A DNA stretch of 9,637 nucleotides from Alphaproteobacteria bacterium (lineage in GTDB: Bacteria; Pseudomonadota; Alphaproteobacteria; G02398745; G023898745), in assembly GCA_027366195.1 (NCBI GenBank), contig DAHXKW010000112.1:1-9637 (forward strand). Direction: 5' to 3'. Numbering within the stretch: position 1 is the first letter of the stretch; each line of letters opens with the position of its first letter. The translations under genes were made by a program, and so were the position numbers. The notes under the pieces were generated by a model. The model made no database searches, was not told the origin of the DNA, and saw only the letters and a list, made by a program, of their open reading frames with translations. Shown one piece after another: positions 1 to 6,318 of the stretch.

Positions 1-62
1 TTTCTATAACGATGATCTTGGGGCACTAACATTTCTAAACTGACCATCTTAAGTTGATTCAT
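1..62 (-). CDS. IS transposase, N-terminal fragment cut by the window edge
   Basis: The minus strand from position 62 reads ATG and then MNQLKMVSLEMLVPQDHRYR up to the window edge, 20 codons. The pattern hydrophobic-SLE-x-LVP-x-DH-x-x-R-K is the usual start of DDE transposases of the IS5/IS1182-like group (DUF772-type N-terminus). A ribosome binding site, AGAGGA, lies 7 bases upstream of the ATG, which supports the start. The rest of the element lies outside the window, so it is unknown whether the element is intact. The family assignment rests only on these residues. Confidence 0.7.
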   Translation of the reverse strand, partial: MNQLKMVSLEMLVPQDHRYR

Positions 63-340
63 TGTCTATTCCTCTCATCCCCAAAACCTGCTCTATTCTA
101 CCAAATCAACACCCTAAACTATATCCGTACGCAACACCCCCATAACTGAATCGTCACCAAAACCTAAAACCTTGCACAACGGGATTTCACCCCATCGCCA
201 AGTCGTTTATTATAAAAATGCGCGCGCACTTTTAGAATAAACAAAGCGAAATCTACCCATGGGCATGGATAGACTGATTTACATCACTACGGATTGAACT
301 CCATCAATCTAACATTCCACCTGAAAATAAGTATGGGCTA
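63..340. other. gene-poor stretch between the transposase and the ATPase
   Basis: No reading frame here looks coding in either direction. The part next to position 62 should contain the promoter and terminal inverted repeat of the insertion sequence, but with only one end visible the repeat cannot be identified. The one striking local structure is the GC-alternating palindrome at 214-233, listed separately. Confidence 0.5.
214..233. repeat. palindrome with alternating GC core
   Basis: TGCGCGCGCA at 219-228 is a perfect 10-bp palindrome of alternating purine and pyrimidine. It is flanked by an A-run on the left and CTTTT on the right, so the symmetry nearly extends to 20 bp. It stands out in an AT-rich surrounding. 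It could form a small hairpin with a T-run on either strand (a weak bidirectional terminator), or it could be part of the IS end. Its function is not known. Confidence 0.4.
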
Positions 341-369
341 AAAAGGTTAAAAACGTGTAAAGCTTAACC
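341..369 (-). terminator. probable intrinsic terminator of the ATPase gene
   Basis: On the minus strand, GGTTAA (369-364) pairs with TTAACC (350-345) across a 13-base loop. TTTT (344-341) follows directly. It begins 35 bases past the ATPase stop codon, where a terminator is expected. The stem is only six pairs and AT-rich, so it is weak. Confidence 0.5.
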
Positions 370-403
370 GCACCCAATCAAATAAATCCATTACGAAAAA
401 GAT

Positions 404-1609
404 CTACTTTACAGCATTTGTGTAAAGATATGCCAAAGGTAAACACCAAAGGTTCGGGCTGCTGTGAATCTCATGCTCACCTTGGTAGAACACAACACCC
501 CGATGCAACCCCTCAATCGTTTTCATAACATTAAAAAACCGAGGATTAAATGTACTGGCGGATTTCACCTCAACAGCCACCTTTTTACCATCCATACGCT
601 CTAAAATAAAATCAATCTCTAAACCTGAAGCCGTCCTGTAGTGGTACAGATTGGTCTTCCGGCTAGCCCATGTGATTTGCTTCAGCAACTCCATAGCCAC
701 AAAATTTTCTATGATTTTTCCCTGGGTGACTAAGGAATGGTCAAGTCCCATGAAATAACGTAAAAGTCGTACATCATTCATATAAAGCTTTGGTGCCTTG
801 ATTAAACGCCGTGATAAATTTCCCGAAAAAGCCGGTATTGAAACAACCAAAAATAACCACTGCAAAGCGGTCAAATACCGTTTAACTGACGTCGCTGGGA
901 TTTGGGTACTCCTAGATAACTCATCGATATTTAATAAACTACCCGCCCGCGCCGCCACAACAGACAACAGTTGCATTAAGGCTGATACGTTTTCGATAGA
1001 AGCAACGTCTTTTAAATCGCGATATAAAAGAGTTTGTACATAAGAATCACACCACGTTTCTTGCTGCGCTTCTGTTGTACGTTTCAGAACATCAGGATAA
1101 CCACCCAATAAAATGTCTACGGCCTTTTCTGAAGTATGGAATGTTTCTATAAAAGGTTCATCTGTAAAAATCATATCTACAAAACTAAAGCGACTGTCTA
1201 AAATTTCAGTGGCTGACAAAGGCCAAAGAGTATGAATATCCATTCGTCCGGCAAGGGAATCCGCCAGCACCGGCAAGTTCAAAATTTGCGCTGATCCTGT
1301 TAGTACAAATTGACCAGGCTTTCTATCTTGATCAACAACCTTTTTAAGTGGCAAAAACAATTCTGGCGCACGCTGGACTTCATCAATGACCAAAGGATAA
1401 GAATGAGATTTCAGAAAAGCTTCCGGATCGTTTTTAACGGCGCTCAAAATCGATAAATCATCTAGTGTATATTGCTTATGGCTGTCTTGGAACAAAGATT
1501 TCACCAATGTACTTTTACCCGTCTGACGGGCCCCATTCAACAAAACAACAGGGGCAACCTCAATACTGGCTAGTAATTTCTTCTGAATGTAACGCGGATA
1601 AATGATAAT
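404..1609 (-). CDS. AAA-type ATPase with DUF4143 C-terminal domain
   Basis: This is a member of the widespread ATPase (AAA_14) plus DUF4143 family, whose cellular role is not settled; members are common as mobile, multi-copy genes in intracellular bacteria. Counting from the first standard start (TTG at 1543, 379 residues), Walker A GARQTGKST is at 4-12, Walker B LVIDEVQ at 51-57 and the sensor-like LTGSA at 81-85. A winged-helix-like region follows (around 205-260). Near the C-terminus, GLEIDF and VAVEVKSA give the acidic residues and ExK of a PD-(D/E)XK nuclease-like fold. The TTG lies inside the strand leading to Walker A, so it is not the family's natural start. The frame stays open to a TGA at 1612-1610, and those 22 extra codons (including YPRYIQKKLLAS) match the normal N-terminus of the family. 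They contain no ATG, GTG or TTG, only ATT and ATC codons. The gene therefore either uses ATT or has lost its start. It lies 40 bases downstream of murI and is probably cotranscribed with it. Confidence 0.85.
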   Translation of the reverse strand: MIIYPRYIQKKLLASIEVAPVVLLNGARQTGKSTLVKSLFQDSHKQYTLDDLSILSAVKNDPEAFLKSHSYPLVIDEVQRAPELFLPLKKVVDQDRKPGQFVLTGSAQILNLPVLADSLAGRMDIHTLWPLSATEILDSRFSFVDMIFTDEPFIETFHTSEKAVDILLGGYPDVLKRTTEAQQETWCDSYVQTLLYRDLKDVASIENVSALMQLLSVVAARAGSLLNIDELSRSTQIPATSVKRYLTALQWLFLVVSIPAFSGNLSRRLIKAPKLYMNDVRLLRYFMGLDHSLVTQGKIIENFVAMELLKQITWASRKTNLYHYRTASGLEIDFILERMDGKKVAVEVKSASTFNPRFFNVMKTIEGLHRGVVFYQGEHEIHSSPNLWCLPLAYLYTNAVK

Positions 1610-1669
1610 TCACCACACATTGGCTGATAATCCACCATATCATGGCGGATTATCCACCACAAGCATTCG
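1604..1669. repeat. three degenerate 22-bp tandem units at the murI-ATPase junction
   Basis: Units start at 1604, 1626 and 1648, exactly 22 bp apart, and each begins with a variant of GATAATCCACCA. The first has TTCACCAC and the third starts GATTATCC. Units two and three also form an inverted repeat, because 1626-1638 pairs with 1642-1654 with one mismatch. The array covers the last codons and stop of murI and the first in-frame codons of the ATPase. It could be a hairpin between the two genes, an operator, or simple duplication. Confidence 0.6.
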
Positions 1670-2480
1670 GCTTTTCAACCTTACCCTCATTGGCCATTAA
1701 TGTTTCATGTAATAACTTATAAAGATCGGCGTTACTTTGTCCTGCGCTCAATTCAAAATGTACTGGTCGTTTTACACCACTGTGATTTCTTAAATTTTGT
1801 TGATCAAGCTGTTTCATAACCTCAACCGCTAAAGATTGCGCAGGATTGATATGCTTCACATGCTTTGGCAATAAGGATTCAATTAGATTACTTATAAAAG
1901 GGTAATGCGTACACCCATAAACAAGGGTATTTAAATCATGTTCATAAAATGGCTTTAGATATTCTTTAGCATGCCATATCAAACGCGCATCATCCATCTG
2001 ACCCGTCTTAATCCCCTGCTCAATCAGCGGTACAAATTCAGGACAAGAGATCATCATGATTTTCCCTGAAAATCCGTTTTGCCTTAGAATCTTTTCATGT
2101 ATTGCACTTTTCGCCGTAGCAGGTGTGGATAAAATTCCGATATTATCTGCTCGTTTTAAAACATTTAACAAAGGTGTGACAATACCAAGAATCGGCGTAT
2201 TTGCCAAAGAAAGAGCAGGTAACCCAATTGCTGAACTGGTATGGCAAGCCGCCACAATCATTTTAGTTTTCCCAATTGTTTGAAACCAATTTATAATATC
2301 TTTCGTGTATGTTTTAATTTGCTCGGGTGTTTTATCTCCATAAGGTAAATGGGCTGTATCGGCAAAGTATATAAAATTTTCATCGGGCAACATTTGCGAA
2401 AGTACTTTTAATACCGTCACCCCCCCTACCCCACTATCATATACGCCGATGGGTAAAGCGCTTATTATACTTTGAGACAC
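1650..2480 (-). CDS. murI: glutamate racemase
   Basis: MurI converts L-glutamate to D-glutamate in the cytoplasm for the second residue of the peptidoglycan stem peptide, without a cofactor. At 276 residues it has normal length. Hallmarks are GVYDSGVGG at 12-20 (acid/base Asp15 and Ser16), the ADTAHLPYG segment at 40-48, the first catalytic cysteine in AACHTSS (Cys79) and the second in YGCTHYPF (Cys190, with His192). The first cysteine motif normally reads ACNTAS; here the Asn is His (codon CAT), which is unusual. The start is GTG at 2480-2478. A -10/-35 pair lies 40-67 bases upstream. The stop falls inside the 22-bp repeat array, and the ATPase follows on the same strand. The product feeds the same pathway as murF at 4990. 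Confidence 0.95.
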   Translation of the reverse strand: MSQSIISALPIGVYDSGVGGVTVLKVLSQMLPDENFIYFADTAHLPYGDKTPEQIKTYTKDIINWFQTIGKTKMIVAACHTSSAIGLPALSLANTPILGIVTPLLNVLKRADNIGILSTPATAKSAIHEKILRQNGFSGKIMMISCPEFVPLIEQGIKTGQMDDARLIWHAKEYLKPFYEHDLNTLVYGCTHYPFISNLIESLLPKHVKHINPAQSLAVEVMKQLDQQNLRNHSGVKRPVHFELSAGQSNADLYKLLHETLMANEGKVEKPNACGG

Positions 2481-2519
2481 GATATGAAAAATTGCATTTC
2501 AATGATTTATCCTAAAAAC

Positions 2520-2547
2520 AGTATACCCGACCTTTATTTTTTCTTAA
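2520..2547 (-). promoter_or_regulatory. candidate sigma-70 promoter of murI
   Basis: On the minus strand TTAAGA (2547-2542, four of six matches to the -35 consensus) is followed after 16 bases by TATACT (2525-2520, five of six to the -10). Transcription would start about 30-35 bases upstream of the murI GTG. It is back to back with the plus-strand promoter at 2584. Confidence 0.45.
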
Positions 2548-2583
2548 CCTTCTAGCATCTAGAATGTTCTTAATAAAACAAAT

Positions 2584-2612
2584 TTGCAAAAATTAAAAGC
2601 AAACAATAGAAT
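2584..2612 (+). promoter_or_regulatory. sigma-70-like promoter of the Sel1-peptidase unit
   Basis: TTGCAA (2584-2589) and TAGAAT (2607-2612) are separated by 17 bases, the ideal spacing. The predicted start site near 2619 leaves a short leader before the ribosome binding site GGAG at 2633-2636. The TTG at 2584 opens a longer in-frame reading, but it is better explained as part of this -35 box than as a start codon. Confidence 0.6.
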
Positions 2613-2646
2613 AATACGGAATTATATATTTTTGGAGAATAATTTT

Positions 2647-3168
2647 ATGTTACATTTAATATTTCTCATCAATGCCAGTGAAACAACCACTTCAACCCCA
2701 GAAACAGTACCTCATTTGGTTCCGGAACGATCTAGATCTAGATCTAATTCTTCACCATCTATCCAAGATGTGCCAAAGACAAAACCTGATGGTGAATCTG
2801 AGTATAAAACTGGATATCAACTGCGATGGGTTAATGGTAAACCGGAAGAAGCATTTCCACAATTTATAGCAGCCGCAAAGAAGGGGCATGAAAAAGCATT
2901 GTGGGAAGTAGCTACAATGTCCATGTATGGAATTGGTTGCCCTGTGGATATAAAACTGGCAATAGACTGTTATTCTGTTTTAAAGGACGATCCCCAGGCA
3001 CTGAATAATCTTGGTGCGCTTTATGAGAATTTTAATCCAGATAAAAAAGATAAAAAAGGCGCTTTAGAACAGGCTAAAGTATTCTATCAACAAGCAAGCG
3101 AAAAAGGATTAGAACTTGGGAAAACAAATCTTGAAAGAGTTGAGACAGAACTGCGCAGTTTAGCGTAA
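2647..3168 (+). CDS. Sel1-repeat (TPR-like) protein, probably secreted
   Basis: The start is ATG 2647, with GGAG 10 bases upstream, giving 173 residues. The N-terminus MLHLIFLINAS is a short hydrophobic stretch without a positive charge, so export is possible but not certain. Residues 28-38 are RSRSRSNSSPS, encoded by three near-identical 6-bp units. From about residue 52 the chain has Sel1-like helical repeats: AFPQFIAAAKKGHEKALWEV, then MYGIGCPVDIKLAIDCY, then ALNNLGALYENF followed by AKVFYQQASEKG. This is the A-x-x-x-Y/F-x-x-A-A-x-x-G pattern of the family. Sel1 repeats bind proteins and are common in effectors of intracellular bacteria such as Legionella. The gene lies 26 bases before the M91 peptidase with no terminator between, so the two are probably cotranscribed. 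Confidence 0.75.
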   Translation: MLHLIFLINASETTTSTPETVPHLVPERSRSRSNSSPSIQDVPKTKPDGESEYKTGYQLRWVNGKPEEAFPQFIAAAKKGHEKALWEVATMSMYGIGCPVDIKLAIDCYSVLKDDPQALNNLGALYENFNPDKKDKKGALEQAKVFYQQASEKGLELGKTNLERVETELRSLA

Positions 3169-3194
3169 CTAACTGTAAACAGTAGGAGTTTGAT

Positions 3195-4196
3195 GTGATT
3201 TTTCTTTTTCTTGGTATTGCTTTATGTTCTTCTACTATTCACTCAAATGCAACCGCCTCATCAATCGAACTCCCACTAACAGAAATTATCATCCAAGGAG
3301 ATGCCCAGTTTGAAAAAAATGTAATGCAAATACTAAAAGAATTAGGTGAGCTGAAGATACCATTTAAATCTGGCTTATTGATCAAATTAGGCTTGTGGGG
3401 TGACTGGGAAATTGGAAAAGATCTGCTAACAAAATTAAATGAATTACTACGATTTAGAAACAAACAATTAATAATAAAATCTGGTGAAGAAACTCTTTTT
3501 GATTTCAAAACGTTCACTATTAGCGTCAATACTAACAAAACATCAAAAGTACCCAGCCTTATTCTTCCCGCTGATTCTAGTTCTGGAACCAAAAAATATA
3601 AAATCGGATCCTCTGATAACCCTATTTGTGTTACCGTGGGCCATGAATTAATCCACGCTATTCATAGTCTAGAAGATAAATCTATGGAAACTTTTGGCGA
3701 AGATTATAAAATGAATAATTGTTTGGGGGCAGAAAACACAAGATTCTGGCCACTATTAGAGTCAGAGTATCGATCAGGATGGAACGCCTTATGCGTTAGA
3801 CTAGAAGAACAAAGAACTGTTCTTGGTACGGCCATACCTGCCAAAAACCCTATCACAGGCGAATTTCCTAGTAGAGATGAGTTTTCTGAATTCTGGTTAC
3901 GATTAGCAAGTCGCTTATTTCCTAGATATGTTTATCAAGATGCAAGTCGCCATTTTTTAGAAAATGCAGACTGTGTTGATTTTATCATGCAAAGACTTAT
4001 CGGAATAAATTGGGAAGATCGCATATTAGCACACTGTAATCGTTCAGACATATCATATGACTTCCAACCATCAGCGCCAGAAGCAGCATCTGGAACACTA
4101 GCAGCTTCCAACACATCAGAAGCTCAAAGAACGCAAGTACAAATTGCTCGATCTCAAGCATTTGCGCAAAGGTTGGCAGCACGACATGGTAAGTAA
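3195..4196 (+). CDS. M91 (NleD-like) zinc metallopeptidase, probable secreted effector
   Basis: The start is GTG 3195 with AGGAG 6 bases upstream; the ATG at 3193 runs straight into TGA. The 333-residue protein begins MIFLFLGIALCSS, a hydrophobic signal-like segment. The centre carries VGHELIHAIHS: His150, Glu151 and His154 form the HExxH zinc site, followed around 204-211 by EEQRTVLG, which resembles the conserved EExxTVG segment of the M91 family. NleD, the type member, is a type III effector that cleaves host JNK and p38 kinases; whether this protein shares those substrates is unknown. The last ~50 residues are Ala/Ser/Gln-rich and look disordered. It forms a unit with the Sel1 protein upstream. 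A third zinc ligand cannot be assigned from the sequence alone. Confidence 0.75.
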   Translation: MIFLFLGIALCSSTIHSNATASSIELPLTEIIIQGDAQFEKNVMQILKELGELKIPFKSGLLIKLGLWGDWEIGKDLLTKLNELLRFRNKQLIIKSGEETLFDFKTFTISVNTNKTSKVPSLILPADSSSGTKKYKIGSSDNPICVTVGHELIHAIHSLEDKSMETFGEDYKMNNCLGAENTRFWPLLESEYRSGWNALCVRLEEQRTVLGTAIPAKNPITGEFPSRDEFSEFWLRLASRLFPRYVYQDASRHFLENADCVDFIMQRLIGINWEDRILAHCNRSDISYDFQPSAPEAASGTLAASNTSEAQRTQVQIARSQAFAQRLAARHGK

Positions 4197-4248
4197 TAAA
4201 AGTATCGTGTTAACCTGGAGAACGGAAGAGATTACATTTTAAATTCCT

Positions 4249-4917
4249 ATGCCCAAGTTGGTAATTTTCGATTGCGATGGGGTGCTTGTGGACAGTGAAG
4301 CTGGTCATAATAAGCTGTTTATCGATTTGTTAAAAGAATACAACCATCACATGTCTGAAGAAGAAGGCCTGCGCCTGTTTACAGGTATGATCCCACAAGA
4401 AGCCAGACGATATGTAAAGGATCAATTCGGGATAGAAATTACAGATGAACATTGGAAAGAACACTTAAATCCAGAAATCTTTCTCCCCTTGTTAGCCTCA
4501 GATCTAAAACCATTAATGCACTCAACCTTACAATATTTACACGACAAAAAAATCCAGAAATGTGTTGGCTCAAATGGTATCCTGGAAATGATTCACTATA
4601 AGTTACGACATACCGATCAAAAACAATTCTTTGAAGATGCTCACATCTTTTCAGTAGACCATGTAAAAAACCCTAAACCCGCGCCGGATTTGTTTCTATT
4701 CGCGGCAAAGCAAATGGGGTATCAGCCAGAAGATTGCCTTGTGGTTGAAGACAGTGCCGTAGGTATAGCAGCAGCCAAAGCCGCGGGCATACCTGTCATT
4801 GGTTTTCTTGGCGGATCACACACCAAAGACCAATCTTATGTGAATAAAATCAAAGGCTTCAATGTCCCTATAGCGCATTCGGCTGAAGAGGTCTTAGGAC
4901 ACATCCTCTCCCACTAA
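4249..4917 (+). CDS. HAD-superfamily hydrolase, beta-phosphoglucomutase/phosphatase type
   Basis: This 222-residue protein has all four HAD motifs. Motif I is FDCDGVLVDSE (nucleophile Asp8, acid/base Asp10), motif II is GSNG with Ser108, motif III is NPKPAPDLF with Lys143, and motif IV is VVEDSAVG with Glu167 and Asp168. An alpha-helical cap (about 16-85) after motif I places it in subfamily IA, with phosphoglycolate phosphatase, beta-phosphoglucomutase and 6-phosphogluconate-type phosphatases. The substrate is likely a small phosphorylated sugar in the cytoplasm but cannot be named from motifs. There is no good ribosome binding site directly before ATG 4249; GGAG lies too far upstream. It is followed after 72 bases by murF on the same strand. 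Confidence 0.9.
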   Translation: MPKLVIFDCDGVLVDSEAGHNKLFIDLLKEYNHHMSEEEGLRLFTGMIPQEARRYVKDQFGIEITDEHWKEHLNPEIFLPLLASDLKPLMHSTLQYLHDKKIQKCVGSNGILEMIHYKLRHTDQKQFFEDAHIFSVDHVKNPKPAPDLFLFAAKQMGYQPEDCLVVEDSAVGIAAAKAAGIPVIGFLGGSHTKDQSYVNKIKGFNVPIAHSAEEVLGHILSH

Positions 4918-4989
4918 CAAAATCATAGTAATAATTTCAAAACCCCTCCCACTGCGTAATAATAAAGAAAATGCACATCCAATAAAAAA

Positions 4990-6189
4990 ATGTGGACTAC
5001 AAAGAAAATCGCTGAAGCCCTGGAACAAAGCACAAATCAAGATATCTCTGTTTCAGGTTTTGAATTTAATTCGCAAGATGTACAGCCAAGCAACTGTTTT
5101 CTGGCCTTAAAAGGGGATCAAATTGATGGCAACGACTTCATCGAAGATGCCCGAAAAAAAGGCGCTGTATGTGTTATAGGACAAAAGAATGCAGACTTTA
5201 TTGTACCCAACACTTATACGGCTTTAAATCAACTGGCTCTGTATGCCAGAAACCACAGCCCTGCTAAAAGAATCGCCATCACAGGCAGCGTGGGCAAAAC
5301 AACAACTGTTTCATTCTTAAGCCAATTATTGGGACAAAATCACAAGATCGTTTCCCCCAAAGGTACATTTAATAATCACATTGGTGTTCCCATAACTATG
5401 ACCAAACTCGATGAATCTACCGAATTTGGAATATTTGAAATTGGTATGAATCACATAGGGGAAACCCGTCCCCTGGCCGAATTGGTTAAACCTGACATTG
5501 CGATTATTACAAAAATTGGCAATGCACACATTGGCTATATGGGCAGTCAATTGGCCATTGCTGAAGAAAAAGCACAAATTCTACACGCCCTAACGCCAGA
5601 TGGGATTGGCATTGTCCCTGAAGATGAATTTTTAGAGGTTTATCAAAAAGCGGGTCGGGAATTAATCGTCGTTCCCCAGGCCGTAAACACTTTGGAAAGT
5701 ATTCCTCAAAGACTGCAAAATAACTTCGCCATGGTTTTAGAGGTTTTGTCGATACTCGGTGTGAAAGACTACAACCGTGAAAAATTATCCATCCCGGCAG
5801 GTCGCGGGAATACTGTAGCAAAAAAAATCAGTGGCAAAAACGTAACCATTATTGACGACGCCTACAATGCCGCCTTCGATGCCTTTTTAGGCGCATTAAA
5901 TGATTTGGCCAAACTACCGGGACGTAAAATTATTGTTGTGGGTGATATGGGTGAAGTCGATGGTTTTGAAGATGAATTCCATAATAAGGTCGCTCAGCTT
6001 ATTCGAAGCTTACCAAACCTTGGTGCCGTATTTGCCGTTAGCCCCATGATCGCCAAAGCTTTAGGTGTTGAGATGCACCGACACGATGAAGTCCTTCGCC
6101 AACTACATCAGATTACACAAAATAACGACCTCCTCTACTTCAAAGGCTCAAAAAAGAGTCGGGTAAGCGCGATTGTTAAAGGAATTTAA
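4990..6189 (+). CDS. murF: UDP-N-acetylmuramoyl-tripeptide--D-alanyl-D-alanine ligase
   Basis: MurF is the last cytoplasmic Mur ligase; it adds D-Ala-D-Ala to UDP-MurNAc-tripeptide using ATP. At 399 residues it is somewhat shorter than the usual ~450. The N-terminal domain has FNSQDVQPSNCFLALKG (26-42), matching the MurF S-R-x-V-x-x-G-x-x-F-x-A-L-x-G pattern. The P-loop is ITGSVGKTTT (97-106), followed by FNNHIGVP, FEIGMNHIGE and ITKIGNAHIGYMGS. The C-terminal domain carries DDAYNA and VVGDMGE. DDAYNA is followed by AFDAF rather than the usual NPxSM, a mild deviation. The start is ATG 4990 after an A-rich leader with no clear Shine-Dalgarno sequence. A damaged partial second copy of this gene lies at 7351-7541. 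Confidence 0.95.
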   Translation: MWTTKKIAEALEQSTNQDISVSGFEFNSQDVQPSNCFLALKGDQIDGNDFIEDARKKGAVCVIGQKNADFIVPNTYTALNQLALYARNHSPAKRIAITGSVGKTTTVSFLSQLLGQNHKIVSPKGTFNNHIGVPITMTKLDESTEFGIFEIGMNHIGETRPLAELVKPDIAIITKIGNAHIGYMGSQLAIAEEKAQILHALTPDGIGIVPEDEFLEVYQKAGRELIVVPQAVNTLESIPQRLQNNFAMVLEVLSILGVKDYNREKLSIPAGRGNTVAKKISGKNVTIIDDAYNAAFDAFLGALNDLAKLPGRKIIVVGDMGEVDGFEDEFHNKVAQLIRSLPNLGAVFAVSPMIAKALGVEMHRHDEVLRQLHQITQNNDLLYFKGSKKSRVSAIVKGI

Positions 6190-6200
6190 CACATCATTGT

Positions 6201-6236
6201 AAAAAAATCTAATCATGGGATACAGCAGTACCCATG
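6201..6236 (-). terminator. probable terminator of the CaaX-tailed gene
   Basis: On the minus strand CATGGGTAC (6236-6228) pairs with GTA-(T)-CCCATG (6223-6214) with one bulged base and a 4-base loop. Seven T residues follow at 6207-6201. It lies about 80 bases past the stop of the convergent gene at 6319. On the plus strand no T-run follows, so it serves murF less well. Confidence 0.5.
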
Positions 6237-6318
6237 CGAACATCATAAACTTGCCGCCTTAATCGGGTTTGGCACCGTCAACTTAAAAGTTGGGATTTTG
6301 AAAACCAGCAGTTTATGT

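Noticed and set aside
2551..2563. TCTAG-CAT-CTAGA palindrome between murI and the Sel1 gene
   Set aside because: Well placed for an operator, but five-base arms occur often by chance in such DNA and nothing else supports it.
6279..6292. CAACTT-AA-AAGTTG inverted repeat downstream of murF
   Set aside because: Loop too short for a stable hairpin and no T-run follows; not a convincing terminator.
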